A stretch of 64,000 bases of DNA. Source: Sulfuriflexus mobilis (GTDB lineage Bacteria; Pseudomonadota; Gammaproteobacteria; AKS1). How positions within the stretch are numbered: position 1 is the first letter of the stretch; each line of letters opens with the position of its first letter. This document shows, piece after piece, positions 55,017-64,000 of this stretch. The notes beneath the pieces were generated by a model. That model ran no database searches. It was not told the DNA's origin and saw only the letters and a program-made list of their open reading frames with translations. Location: the NCBI RefSeq assembly GCF_003967195.1, contig NZ_AP018725.1, forward strand, positions 1,550,001-1,614,000, written 5' to 3'. Position numbers and translations under genes: made by a program.

Positions 55017-56489
55017 TTATATCATCTTACGCTTATCCAAACGCCGTATGAATTCCTGCATGATACAGCGATACAACTCTTCCTTGAGGATCTTGTCCTC
55101 GACCCCGGCCTCGATACTGGGGTTATCGTTCACCTCGATGACATATACGCCATTGTCCGTCTGTTTAAGGTCGACACCGTAAAAACCATCGCCGATGAGA
55201 TTAGCCGCCTTCAGGGCTGTAGCCATCACTTCCCCGGGGGCATCCGCCACCGCCCAGGTTTTCCAGCCACCGGTGCTCACCTCGCCGCCATCACCATAGC
55301 GTACGATCTGCCAGTGTTTTTTCGACATAAAATACTGTGATGCATAGATGGGCTCACAATTAAGTACACCAATGCGCCAGTCAAACTCGGTGTATAGATA
55401 TTCCTGCGCCAGGATCAACTCCGAGGTTTTGAACAGGCGAGCGGTATATTCCTGTAACTGTTCCGGGGTCTCTGCCTTGTAGACGCCAAGGGAGAACGAG
55501 CCATCCGGCACCTTTAGCACCATCGGATAGCCAATAGCCACCTCTGCAGCATTGATATCGCCCTTGCCGACAATCACCGTTCGGGGGGTCGGTACACGAT
55601 TGGCGCGCAGTAGTTCGGCAAGAAATACCTTATTTGTGCAACGCAATATCGATTGGGGGTCGTCAATCACCACCATGCCCTCGCTTTCTGCCTTCTTAGC
55701 GAAGCGGTAGGTATAATGGTTGATGCGCGTCGTATCACGTATAAACAGTGCATCATATTCCGCCAGGCGCGCATAATCGCTACGCTCGATCAGTTCCACA
55801 TCGATACCCAGTGCGCGACCGGCCTTGATAAACTGGTTTAGTGCACGCGTGTCTGAGGGCGGCATGGGGTCATCGGGGTTATGCAGAACCGCCAGGTCGT
55901 AACGTGCCACACTGCGCGTTCGTGGTGATCGCCAGCGTCGTTGCAGGTAGCCAGCAAGTGCCCCGGCGAAGAACTCACGGTTATCGCTGTCAAGCTTGTC
56001 GACGCGAACAGGTTTGATAGCGACTAAATGCCATTCTTTATGTCGTCGGAAAGTGACCTGCAACAGGGGGTACGGAAACGTCTCAAATATCTGCCGCGCC
56101 AGTTCTGATAACTCAGGATAACGACATTGTCCGAAAAACACCTCCATCTCGAACAGCGATTCTATGCTGTCCTTACGGTGTCTGCGGAAACTCTTCTGAA
56201 CGACCTCATCAAGGTTGACGGCCTCCAGGCTGTACATGGCCTTGCTGCTTAAGTCCATCATGGTTTTGACGGAAGGTATGATGCGATGCCGGCGTGCCTC
56301 GGCCAGCAACGAGGTGTAATAGCCAACACTCTGGTAACGACTACTACGGCACAGGTTGATGACCTGTGTACCCTTGAGGTTAAAGTATTCCTGGCCGGTA
56401 AGATAATCATCTACGTGTACCAGTGGGCAGCCTACCTCAAGAAAATCCAGGTCAGCGGTGTTTTCTACAACAATGAGTTGCTGGGTCAT
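55017..56489 (-). CDS. RimK-like ATP-grasp ligase with RLAN N-terminal domain
   Basis: A 490-residue protein. The first ~200 residues form the RimK-like N-terminal (RLAN) domain. The C-terminal half is an ATP-grasp fold: PMVLKVPDGSFSLGVYKA (ATP lysine), LAQEYLYTEFDWRIGVL, and the metal-binding end YVIEVNDNPSIEAG. Such enzymes form amide bonds, adding glutamate or other amino acids to a protein or small molecule with ATP. Its start overlaps the stop of the GNAT-C39 gene (ATGA), so the pair is translationally coupled. The acceptor is unknown. Confidence 0.88.
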   Translation of the reverse strand: MTQQLIVVENTADLDFLEVGCPLVHVDDYLTGQEYFNLKGTQVINLCRSSRYQSVGYYTSLLAEARRHRIIPSVKTMMDLSSKAMYSLEAVNLDEVVQKSFRRHRKDSIESLFEMEVFFGQCRYPELSELARQIFETFPYPLLQVTFRRHKEWHLVAIKPVRVDKLDSDNREFFAGALAGYLQRRWRSPRTRSVARYDLAVLHNPDDPMPPSDTRALNQFIKAGRALGIDVELIERSDYARLAEYDALFIRDTTRINHYTYRFAKKAESEGMVVIDDPQSILRCTNKVFLAELLRANRVPTPRTVIVGKGDINAAEVAIGYPMVLKVPDGSFSLGVYKAETPEQLQEYTARLFKTSELILAQEYLYTEFDWRIGVLNCEPIYASQYFMSKKHWQIVRYGDGGEVSTGGWKTWAVADAPGEVMATALKAANLIGDGFYGVDLKQTDNGVYVIEVNDNPSIEAGVEDKILKEELYRCIMQEFIRRLDKRKMI

Positions 56490-57601
56490 GCCTGTTTAGC
56501 CTTTTTGCCTTTGTGTTTACGAATAATCAGTGCCGCGCGTTGTCCCGTCTTGCCGTAGCGTGCCATGCGTTCGAAATCCTTTTGCAGGATAGGCATGTTC
56601 ATACTGTCGATAACAGACTTACCCTTGTGTGTGTCGACATAGGGGTCATGCACATAAATGAAGCGGTCATCAAACCCCGTTACGACCACCCAGTGAGGAA
56701 ATTTCTCTTTATAAATACGATAGGAGCTGATCAGCACGACTGGAACGGCACCACTGTCGAATTCAGCATGGATTTCCCCTACGCTCAGGGGCCGGTAATG
56801 TATAGGCAACGGCAAGCGTTTTATCTCCTCGACAAAATCCTCTTCCACCAGTCGAATCACTTCCTTCTTTACTTCGCTACGTACCGAGTCAATGAACATG
56901 GTGCCGTCTTCATTCACGTAGATTTCCACATCAAAGCCGCGGTGATAAGCGGCCAGGGCGAGACCGTAGACACCACAGCCGCCATGACCGGAGGTCATGA
57001 AAACCGTAGTGGATTCACGCCATATACGGATCTCATGGCGACGTTCCAGTTCCATGTCCCCATCCAGGGCCTTCATTGCCATCATCAGTGCCGCCGGACC
57101 ACAGGTGAATTCCAGGCTCTGTTGGAAAAAGGGTACCGGCACCATGTCGGCGCGAAGATGCGGGGCAAGGCCCTTTTCGAAGCGCAGGGCATCCATGTGA
57201 TCTTCGTAATAATCGGCAACGCTACCGAACTTCCGGTAGCCGAGTTCTTCATATAGACGGATGGTGGCAATATTATCCTGGCGTACTTCCAGTCGCATGG
57301 AGACACAATCCTGTGCCAGGGCGGCATTCTCAGCGGCCTTGACCAGCTGTTTGGCAATGCTTTGTCCACGGAACGGTGGAGCAACAGCAATGGAATACAG
57401 GCGTGCCAGCGATGTGCCGGCATGGAACAGCAGCATGATATAACCACGCAGCTGCCCGTTGTCCTCATCCACCAGTGTCAGGGCATGCCCCTTACTGAGC
57501 AGATGACGAAAACTACGTCGGGACAATCGATCCGTGTCGAAACACAGATCTTCCAATGCCACCAGTGCACTCACATCATTCAGGGTCGCGGTTCTAATCA
57601 T
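56486..57601 (-). CDS. GNAT acetyltransferase fused to C39-like peptidase
   Basis: A two-domain protein of about 371 residues. The N-terminal GNAT domain (about 1-150) has LARLYSIAVAPPFRGQSIAK, the acetyl-CoA loop. The C-terminal papain-like C39 domain has the Cys in EFTCGPAALMMAM, the His in HWVVVTGF and the Asp in VHDPY, so the catalytic triad looks intact. It is not a leader peptidase of an ABC exporter because no transporter domain is present. Frames extend upstream, with possible starts at 57736 and 57673; 57601 places the GNAT fold at the N-terminus. It forms an operon with the RimK-like ligase and is divergent from argE. Confidence 0.82.
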   Translation of the reverse strand: MIRTATLNDVSALVALEDLCFDTDRLSRRSFRHLLSKGHALTLVDEDNGQLRGYIMLLFHAGTSLARLYSIAVAPPFRGQSIAKQLVKAAENAALAQDCVSMRLEVRQDNIATIRLYEELGYRKFGSVADYYEDHMDALRFEKGLAPHLRADMVPVPFFQQSLEFTCGPAALMMAMKALDGDMELERRHEIRIWRESTTVFMTSGHGGCGVYGLALAAYHRGFDVEIYVNEDGTMFIDSVRSEVKKEVIRLVEEDFVEEIKRLPLPIHYRPLSVGEIHAEFDSGAVPVVLISSYRIYKEKFPHWVVVTGFDDRFIYVHDPYVDTHKGKSVIDSMNMPILQKDFERMARYGKTGQRAALIIRKHKGKKAKQA

Positions 57602-57763
57602 CTCAACAGGCGTTACCTCACCAGGCCACTCAGAAGTCAGCGGTCTGTCCTTCCAGAACGCGGAATCTAGCATGCCATCAGGTTTTCCACTACACCCCAG
57701 CGGCCACAGACAGTAAATATTTTTCTCTTGTGTCATGCCACGACTGTGGCAGACAATCCCCCC

Positions 57764-58927
57764 ATGACACAGCCTGCTCCAACACTCTTGCAAATGATGC
57801 GCCAGCTGATCGGCACAGCCTCGATCAGCAGTGTCAGCCCGGAATTTGACCAGAGCAACCGCGATGTTATCGACCTCATGGCCAACTGGCTAAATACTCT
57901 GGGTTTTACCGTTGAGGTCCTGCCACTGGCAAGCCAGCCGCACAAGGCCAATCTTATTGCCACACTGGGCAAGGGGCCGGGTGGTCTGGTGCTTTCCGGG
58001 CATACCGACACGGTGCCCTATGACGAGGGCCAATGGAATAACGACCCTTTCAAGCTGACCGAGGCCGACAACCGCCTGTACGGCCTTGGCACCTCCGATA
58101 TGAAGGGCTTTTTTGCCCTTGCCATCGAAGCGGCACGCCATTATCAGGCGACCGACATGCGACAGCCATTGATCATTCTCGCTACTGCCGACGAGGAAAG
58201 CTCCATGGACGGGGCCAAGGAACTGGTACGCCTTGGCCGCCCCAAGGCACGTTATGCGGTCATCGGCGAGCCGACAGGGCTGCGCCCGATACATATGCAC
58301 AAGGGCATTATAATGGAGGCCGTTCACGTACACGGTCACTCGGGGCATTCCAGTAACCCCGCGCTCGGTGCCAACGCACTCGAAGGGATGCACAAGGTGC
58401 TCGGCGATCTGCTTGCCTGGCGTGATGAATTACAGGCGCAGCATATTGACCACCGTTTTGCCGTGCCGGTGCCCACCCTCAATCTTGGTCACATCCACGG
58501 TGGTGACAACCCCAATCGTATCTGTGGGCACTGTGAACTGCACTTCGACCTGCGGCCACTGCCGGGTATGGACCTTGGTGACTTGCGCCATGACCTCGAC
58601 AAACGCCTCACCGGACTGCTGGCGGGGAGTGCATTGCGGGCAGAACGCCAGTCCCTCATCGACGGTACGGACCCCATGCATACCCCCGTCGACTCGGCCA
58701 TCGTGCAGGCAGCTGAACGCCTGACCGGACACCCTGCCGAGGCCGTCGCCTTCTGCACTGAAGGCCCTTACCTGAATGCCCTCGGTATGGACAGTATCAT
58801 CCTTGGCCCCGGCGACATCGCCCAGGCCCATCAGCCGGATGAATACCTGGCCCTGGATCGTATCCAGCCGACCGTTGACCTGTTACAACAGCTAATCGAA
58901 CGCTTCTGTATCCAACCACAACGGTAA
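57764..58927 (+). CDS. argE: Acetylornithine deacetylase
   Basis: A 387-residue M20 family zinc hydrolase that removes acetate from N-acetylornithine in arginine synthesis. Metal-binding motifs are SGHTDTVPYDEGQW, YGLGTSDMKGFFAL and ATADEESSMDGA; the dimerisation domain has HSGHSSNP, and the C-terminus CTEGPYLNALG and AHQPDEYLA supplies the last ligand. The start at 57764 gives normal length; a TTG 36 nt upstream is possible. Its divergent neighbour is the GNAT-C39 protein, whose acetyltransferase domain is not evidently part of the same pathway. Confidence 0.92.
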   Translation: MTQPAPTLLQMMRQLIGTASISSVSPEFDQSNRDVIDLMANWLNTLGFTVEVLPLASQPHKANLIATLGKGPGGLVLSGHTDTVPYDEGQWNNDPFKLTEADNRLYGLGTSDMKGFFALAIEAARHYQATDMRQPLIILATADEESSMDGAKELVRLGRPKARYAVIGEPTGLRPIHMHKGIIMEAVHVHGHSGHSSNPALGANALEGMHKVLGDLLAWRDELQAQHIDHRFAVPVPTLNLGHIHGGDNPNRICGHCELHFDLRPLPGMDLGDLRHDLDKRLTGLLAGSALRAERQSLIDGTDPMHTPVDSAIVQAAERLTGHPAEAVAFCTEGPYLNALGMDSIILGPGDIAQAHQPDEYLALDRIQPTVDLLQQLIERFCIQPQR

Positions 58928-59061
58928 AGAGAGAAATCCCCCTCACCACTCAGATATAGGGGTTTACGCCGTTGTAGAAGTGTTAAATAAGCCACTAGGC
59001 AGCCTATTCTGCTATGATGCGTCTGCTTTTCCCCTATCAGCCAACAAAGATTGATTTTCAC

Positions 59062-60447
59062 GTGACTATAAACGCCTTCTCCTCACTGCCTTTAACGCCC
59101 GAGCTTTTAGCCAATATCGAGTCACTGGACTATCAGGTCATGACTCCGATCCAGGCACAAGGCCTGCCCGCCATTCTGAAAGGCAAAGATATACTGGCTC
59201 AGGCCAAGACCGGCAGTGGCAAAACGGCGGCTTTCGCCATCGGCCTGCTGCACAGCCTTGATGCACAAACCTACCAGACCCAGGCACTCGTGCTGTGTCC
59301 AACACGTGAACTGGCCGACCAGGTCAGTAATGAAATTCGTCGTCTGGCGCGGGCAATACCCAATACCAAGATCATTACCTTGTGTGGTGGCAAACCATTA
59401 GGCCCACAGCTGGCCTCACTGGAACATCAACCACATATCGTCGTCGGTACACCCGGCCGCGTATTAAAGCATTTACAAAAAGCCTCGTTAAAACTCGATG
59501 GATTAAAGACACTGGTACTCGACGAGGCCGACCGTATGCTGGACATGGGCTTTCATGAGGACATCATGCTCATCATTGATATGATGCCCAGGAAAAGACA
59601 AACCCTGTTGTTTTCGGCGACCTATCCGGATGAGATAAAAGATATCAGTGATGCTATTCAGAATGACCCTGTTGATATTCGCGTCGAGGCATCACATGAG
59701 AATAAAAAAATAAAACAAGTCTTCTATGAAGTACAAAAAGGCGAAAAAACCAAAACATTAATTTCTTTGTTACAACATTATCGCCCCGAGTCGACCGTGG
59801 TATTTTGCAATCGAAAGCAACAATGCCAGGAACTGGCTGACGAATTATGGGCACAGGGCTTTCATGCACTGGCCCTGCACGGCGATCTGGACCAGAAAGA
59901 ACGTGACCGCGTGTTGGTACAGTTTTCAGGCAAAAGTAGTTCAATCCTGATCGCCACCGATGTCGCCGCGCGCGGTCTGGATATTAAAGACTTGCAGGCG
60001 GTGATAAACTACGATTTAACACCCGACCCGGAAATACACGTTCACCGCATCGGCCGCACCGGCCGTGCCGGCAAGGAGGGTCTCGCCCTGACCTTGTTTA
60101 CGCCGAATGAACAATTCCGGCTTGAGGCCATAGAAAAATACCAAGATGCCCCGGTAAGGATTGATAAAGTCTCAACACTTAAGGCCCGCGAACATTTCAA
60201 ACTGATCCCGCCGATGGTCAGCCTGTGCATCAGTGGTGGCCGCAAAGACAAGGTTCGTGCCGGCGATATCCTGGGCGCATTAACGGCAAATGGCACCAAT
60301 GTGCAGGGCAAACAAATCGGCAAGATTAATATCGCTGACAATCTTGCCTATGTGGCCGTGGAGCGCCCTATTGCCAAACAAGCCCTGAAGATCCTGTCAG
60401 AAGGAAAAATCAAAGGCCGTATGTTCAAGGTTCGGAAACTGCGCTAA
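59062..60447 (+). CDS. dbpA: DbpA-type DEAD-box RNA helicase
   Basis: A 461-residue ATP-dependent RNA helicase. Q-motif region MTPIQAQGLPAIL, Walker A QAKTGSGKTAAF, DEAD box VLDEADRMLDMGFH, SAT (LLFSATYP) and the helicase C domain with HRIGRTGRAGKEG are intact. The C-terminal DbpA RNA-binding domain (from about 385, VSLCISGGRKDKVRAGDIL) recognises 23S rRNA helix 92 in E. coli, so a role in large-subunit assembly is expected. GTG at 59062 gives the family length; in-frame ATGs at 59014 and 59017 would add 15-16 residues and also lack a clear ribosome site. Confidence 0.92.
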   Translation: MTINAFSSLPLTPELLANIESLDYQVMTPIQAQGLPAILKGKDILAQAKTGSGKTAAFAIGLLHSLDAQTYQTQALVLCPTRELADQVSNEIRRLARAIPNTKIITLCGGKPLGPQLASLEHQPHIVVGTPGRVLKHLQKASLKLDGLKTLVLDEADRMLDMGFHEDIMLIIDMMPRKRQTLLFSATYPDEIKDISDAIQNDPVDIRVEASHENKKIKQVFYEVQKGEKTKTLISLLQHYRPESTVVFCNRKQQCQELADELWAQGFHALALHGDLDQKERDRVLVQFSGKSSSILIATDVAARGLDIKDLQAVINYDLTPDPEIHVHRIGRTGRAGKEGLALTLFTPNEQFRLEAIEKYQDAPVRIDKVSTLKAREHFKLIPPMVSLCISGGRKDKVRAGDILGALTANGTNVQGKQIGKINIADNLAYVAVERPIAKQALKILSEGKIKGRMFKVRKLR

Positions 60448-60674
60448 TAGGACGAGAAGAACAGCTTATATCAAAATAACCGTATGTTATAAGTGAGTAA
60501 TTTCTAAGCTGCTTGTTTGTTTTTCCAGAAACCTGCCAATTTGTTTAATCATTTACAACCACCTGCTTTATTCTGCTGACCATACACATGCCATATAAAA
60601 AAACTTCATAAATATTGGAATAAAGAGTTCTCATTCTCGTCTAATGTCTAGACCTTTATATAATGGAGATAAGT

Positions 60675-61445
60675 ATGTCATACAGTCGTCGAGATTTTCT
60701 GGGATTATCAGCGAAGCTTATGTTAGCAAGTACCGCCTTTACACTGCCCCAGGTTTCTGCCCTAGACAATAAGAAAATTAAGGCCATAGCATTTGATGCA
60801 TTTCCAATTTTCGATCCAAGACCAATCTTTGGCCTAGTAAAAAAACTCTACCCGGAAAAAGGACAGGAATTCAGCATAATATGGCGAACACGTATATTTG
60901 AGTACACCTGGTTGCTGACCTCCGCAGGTAAATATGAGGATTTCTGGACATGTATTGATAATGCGCTCGTTTATACAGCACGACATTTACACATCGACTT
61001 GACCCCTGCTAATCACCAGCTGTTAATGAATGCGTTTCTCTCAATCAAGGCATTCCCTGATGTAAAACCCGTATTATCTGAACTTAAGCAATCAGGCATT
61101 AAACTGGCATTCTTATCCAATATGACAGAAAAAATGCTTAACACGGGAATCAGTAATTCCGGCCTTGAAGGGTATTTTGACCATATTTTAAGCACAGATA
61201 GTGTTAAAACCTTCAAACCGGATCCAAAAGCATATCAACTGGCTGTCGACGCATTTGAATTGCAACGCGATGAGATTGCCTTTGCCGCCTTTGCCAGCTG
61301 GGATGCTGTGGGCGCAAAATGGTTTGGCTACCCGACATTCTGGGTGAACAGATTGAAATTCCCGGCTGAAAATATGGGCACTGATGCCGATGGCACAGGC
61401 ACAACCCTGGCAGAACTTGCAATGTTTGTAAAACAACGAGGTTGA
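60675..61445 (+). CDS. Tat-exported haloacid dehalogenase-like protein
   Basis: A 256-residue HAD-fold protein of the L-2-haloacid dehalogenase type. A twin-arginine signal SRRDFLGLSAK with hydrophobic region (about 2-30) directs export of the folded protein. Of the catalytic residues known from Pseudomonas L-DEX, the nucleophile Asp (AFDAF), Arg41 (IWR), Ser118 (LSN), Lys151 (FKPD), Tyr157 and Asp180 (WDA) are kept. Thr14, Ser175 and Asn177 appear replaced (DAFPI for DLYGT; AFASWDA for SSNAWDA), so dehalogenase activity is doubtful. The ATG at 60675 has GGAGA 5 nt upstream. Convergent with the DoxX-like gene. Confidence 0.82.
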   Translation: MSYSRRDFLGLSAKLMLASTAFTLPQVSALDNKKIKAIAFDAFPIFDPRPIFGLVKKLYPEKGQEFSIIWRTRIFEYTWLLTSAGKYEDFWTCIDNALVYTARHLHIDLTPANHQLLMNAFLSIKAFPDVKPVLSELKQSGIKLAFLSNMTEKMLNTGISNSGLEGYFDHILSTDSVKTFKPDPKAYQLAVDAFELQRDEIAFAAFASWDAVGAKWFGYPTFWVNRLKFPAENMGTDADGTGTTLAELAMFVKQRG

Positions 61446-61534
61446 ATGACCCTGGAGATGTGTTGAATTAAATAATGTCCAGTCAGCCAAGCAACTCATG
61501 TTTTAAAAGTAGCGCAAAGTACTCTCGGGGTAAT

Positions 61535-62635
61535 TCAGGAAGCACCTTCCGGGCTGCCCTTGCCAAGGACGACATCAATAAATTTAATACCTGTCATTTT
61601 TGGAGACCAGCATCCCGCACCATTTATAAACAGGCTAGAAAGAATTCCATACACTATAACGTGACCTATAGGATTCTCTCCGGTTATGTGGGCTATAAAA
61701 AAGAAGGCGATAAACAAAATGACTGACAGTAATCGTGTCAGGGCACCAAGGATCAATAAGATGCCTGCCAGTGTTTCAACAAGAAACATGCAAAACGTAA
61801 AGGTTGCATGCTCTAAACCGAAAGTGAACACATTCTGGAGTTCAAGAAACGCCATAGATAAGTTTGGCTGAAAGAATTTATACTCAACACCCAAATATGC
61901 CAGGTTGATGCCTGTAAGTACTCGCGTTATAAACTGGGCCCGGCCTCGGGGTTGCCTCTCTAACCAACCCACAAGTATTTCAGCTTTCTTCGGTATCCAG
62001 GACCGGATATAAAACGTACCAGCGCCCTCCATAAACAGATAGACAGCCGAAGCCGCAACTATCCCTGCATAAGCCCACATTTGATAACCAAAAACAACGA
62101 TGCCAACGATACTAACAAGTAATATAATTACTGCCGTTAGTCGAACATAGAGGCCTAATACTAATGTTACTGCAGCGAACGCCTGTATCCAACCCAACCA
62201 GAGCCAGTCTCCATCAAGCAGTCTGATTTCCAGATCGGGTGCAATGAGTGTTGGTGCCTCAAATATTGCAGTGCCATGGCGTGGATTCAGACCAAACGCC
62301 GCGATTATCAACATAAGAGCCAATGAACACCTGACAACCAACGAGGCATAGTCACCATATGATGCCAATCGCGCCTGAAGGCCAGGGTATAAAAGCCGAT
62401 TTTCTTTTTGATCCCACCATAGCCAGACACCAAAAAAAAGTGTCGAGAATATGAGCAAAGATGTGTTTACAAAGGTGAATTTCGTAAAAATTTCAGGTCG
62501 CGGTTTCATATTCCACTCAAGCATTTGCTCAGGTGTCAACAACCACGACTCGTGCGCGAGTGTGCTACCGGAGGCCATCAATAAAAAAGTCACCAGTAAC
62601 ACAAATGCGCCATAACGCGCCCTTTCCATTTTCAT
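61535..62635 (-). CDS. DoxX-like multi-helix membrane protein
   Basis: A roughly 366-residue inner-membrane protein with about eight to ten helices in two similar halves. The C-terminal half (TRVLTGINLAYLGVEYKFF, then LVETLAGILLILGALTRLL and ITGENPIGH) has the DoxX/SURF4-like pattern. An N-terminal signal-like helix ends near STLAHESW. DoxX members are linked to terminal oxidases, thiosulfate:quinone oxidation or redox stress, none of which can be assigned here. Several ATGs lie at the start (62659, 62650, 62635, 62629); 62635 has GGAG nearby. Confidence 0.72.
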   Translation of the reverse strand: MKMERARYGAFVLLVTFLLMASGSTLAHESWLLTPEQMLEWNMKPRPEIFTKFTFVNTSLLIFSTLFFGVWLWWDQKENRLLYPGLQARLASYGDYASLVVRCSLALMLIIAAFGLNPRHGTAIFEAPTLIAPDLEIRLLDGDWLWLGWIQAFAAVTLVLGLYVRLTAVIILLVSIVGIVVFGYQMWAYAGIVAASAVYLFMEGAGTFYIRSWIPKKAEILVGWLERQPRGRAQFITRVLTGINLAYLGVEYKFFQPNLSMAFLELQNVFTFGLEHATFTFCMFLVETLAGILLILGALTRLLSVILFIAFFFIAHITGENPIGHVIVYGILSSLFINGAGCWSPKMTGIKFIDVVLGKGSPEGAS

Positions 62636-62756
62636 CCTTGAAGACTCCATATTAAGCATGATTTATTCTGTAGCAAACATCTTGCCGTATTAGTATTTTA
62701 TATATTCTTGTTATAACAGACACACCTGCCACTACTATAAACATCTTTAATGACAG

Positions 62757-64000
62757 TTAGGCAACCGCACTACTGCTGTATTTTTCGAATGCCTGAAGAA
62801 CACATTTATCAGCATCACGGAACGCACGGAGACGGCTCGATGGTGAAGGAATATAATGGTTAAAATATTTCACACCTTCCGTCAATGGGCCAAGCATGTA
62901 TATACTTTCTTCCCTTTCACTGCGGTCATTAATAGGATGGAGATCTTCATCTATGTCAGCACTCCCCAAGGAAGTTTCACCAATGCAAAAGTCTCGCAAA
63001 CGTCCCTTTTTATACAGGTTTGCAATAAGTTCTGATGACGAATTATTTACGGTGGAGTGAGATATATAACCGTAGACGACCCTATCAAGTATCTCAGCAT
63101 GGTTTTCTGTTAATAAAGACGATTCAATCTTTACTTTACCAGTTTTATCATCGTCCGAAATATGTGGTGAAGGGCCAAACGGCACCTTAACTATTCCGGC
63201 ATCAATGAGCGCAAGCATTTCCTCTGATCTCTCTTTTGGCGGTCCCACTATTATGCGATTTATCATCGAGGCCGTGCGCACTTTAAACTGCACCAATGAG
63301 TCCGGGGATAAACCATCGAAATCAACTGCATAACGAATCGTTTCACGTAGAACCCTGAATAGCTCGAAGGCTGCCTTATAGGCGCTTTTCAACTCACCCT
63401 TATATGACTCGATCAAGTCGTCACGAATGAGTTTGCTAAACAGCCTTTGGTACTCATGGCTGTTCGATATATTTCTGGGTAACGGTTGTGTAAAATACTT
63501 TTCAGGGTCGAAATAACCATAGATTTCAGAGAGCTTTTCTATTTCATTATCAAATTCGCCCTTATCCCATGCATCCACAAGGCATGATGAAAGTCTATCC
63601 GCCGCACTGTCACCCTGTAGTATCTGTACACATGTTTCATAATAAACAAGCTTCATTTCGTCCCATAATAGCGGCATCAGATCAGTGACAAAATCCAACC
63701 CGGACCCTGCCTTTTTAGAGCGTAGGCTATCGATCATCTGGGTAGTGAAAAATCTCGCATTATAGCCAAAGCTCTCGACGCTTTTACTAATGGCAGGACG
63801 AGAACATGGTGGAATACCGGATCTGGAAAACATATATATATCTGGTTCATTGCCACTTGCGATATATCTTCTTTTGCCACCCGCGGTGTCACAGATATAC
63901 TTTCCACCTCGGCCTATAGTCAGCTCTGTGAGCACATCAATGGCTGCAAGGCCGAAACCCGCAATGCCAATTTTCTCACCCTGCGCAATCCCGGCCAGGT
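62757..64000 (-). CDS. FAD/NAD(P)-binding protein, 5' part beyond window
   Basis: The open frame runs from the stop at 62757 to the window end without a break (about 414 codons). At the N-terminal edge it shows a nucleotide-binding stretch KIGIAGFGLAAIDVLTELTI followed by GRGGKY and, further on, FSRSGIPPCSRPAI. That pattern is typical of the FAD-NAD(P)-binding (NAD_binding_9-like) proteins, which carry an uncharacterised oxidoreductase function. The C-terminal ~300 residues are mostly helical with no further recognised domain. A GTG at 63935 could serve as start but is inside the conserved nucleotide-binding segment, so the true start is probably upstream of the window. Confidence 0.68.
   Translation of the reverse strand, partial: LAGIAQGEKIGIAGFGLAAIDVLTELTIGRGGKYICDTAGGKRRYIASGNEPDIYMFSRSGIPPCSRPAISKSVESFGYNARFFTTQMIDSLRSKKAGSGLDFVTDLMPLLWDEMKLVYYETCVQILQGDSAADRLSSCLVDAWDKGEFDNEIEKLSEIYGYFDPEKYFTQPLPRNISNSHEYQRLFSKLIRDDLIESYKGELKSAYKAAFELFRVLRETIRYAVDFDGLSPDSLVQFKVRTASMINRIIVGPPKERSEEMLALIDAGIVKVPFGPSPHISDDDKTGKVKIESSLLTENHAEILDRVVYGYISHSTVNNSSSELIANLYKKGRLRDFCIGETSLGSADIDEDLHPINDRSEREESIYMLGPLTEGVKYFNHYIPSPSSRLRAFRDADKCVLQAFEKYSSSAVA

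Noticed and set aside
56486-57601. C39 domain as bacteriocin-exporter leader peptidase
   Set aside because: There is no ABC transporter membrane or ATPase domain and no precursor-peptide gene with a GG leader nearby; a GNAT domain is fused instead.
1-64000. CRISPR arrays, tRNA or rRNA genes, insertion sequences, integrase
   Set aside because: No regularly spaced repeats, cloverleaf-like segments with CCA-adjacent ends, transposase domains or terminal inverted repeats were seen. The ackA and xfp remnants have no mobile-element borders that I could identify.

Overview
The window is a chromosomal segment of a Gram-negative bacterium, most probably a gammaproteobacterium. The outer-membrane assembly pair TamA/TamB, a DbpA-type DEAD-box helicase and an ArgE beside a RimK-like ligase all point there. 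A sucrose operon (sucrose-phosphate synthase, phosphatase, fructokinase, amylosucrase), together with phosphoketolase, acetate kinase and a glucan phosphorylase, resembles the central-carbon and compatible-solute modules of methane-, ammonia- or sulfur-oxidising proteobacteria. The exact lineage cannot be fixed from sequence reading alone. No rRNA, tRNA, CRISPR array, integrase or insertion sequence was recognised.

Layout. 1-9.4 kb is dominated by ion and osmotic homeostasis: an MscS channel in an operon with an AAA-type ATPase, a DUF21 membrane protein, a MarC-family protein, a diguanylate cyclase, and a tightly overlapping four-gene operon (MscS-like, MgtE regulatory-domain protein, MgtE channel, Na/Pi-PhoU). 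9.7-17.1 kb runs on the plus strand: dicarboxylate symporter, CNNM/CorC protein, PsiE, a P-type ATPase and acetate kinase. 17.2-29.5 kb holds a tandem CNNM/CorC pair, phosphoketolase, a tandem universal stress protein, and a G+C-rich lipid operon (amidohydrolase, ACP-ligase-acyltransferase fusion, long-chain acyl-CoA ligase). This block is flanked by, and contains, decayed 3' ends of ackA and xfp. 29.8-38.3 kb is storage-sugar and sucrose metabolism. 38.5-46.2 kb has tamAB, a LOG-family protein and a beta-CASP metallo-hydrolase. 46.4-48.7 kb has a LapA-domain protein with two CorA-type transporters. 48.8-57.6 kb holds two pairs of the RimK/ATP-grasp peptide-modification type (aspartic-type protease with 7TM protein; RimK ligase with GNAT-C39 protein) either side of a DUF211-VIT-Ca ATPase operon. 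57.8-64 kb has argE, dbpA, a Tat-exported HAD protein, a DoxX-like protein and a truncated FAD/NAD(P)-binding protein.

How the genes fit together. Phosphoketolase makes acetyl-phosphate from sugar phosphates and acetate kinase turns it into ATP and acetate. The glucan phosphorylase and the sucrose operon move carbon between storage glucan, UDP-glucose and sucrose; GalU supplies the UDP-glucose. Two short remnants (of ackA upstream of xfp, and of xfp upstream of glgP) imply an older ackA-xfp-glgP order that was broken and rebuilt by insertion or duplication. The least understood parts are the RimK/GNAT-C39 pair, the DUF211-VIT-P-type ATPase operon, the ACP-ligase-acyltransferase fusion, and the ATPase-MscS pair whose ATPase lacks the Walker A lysine.
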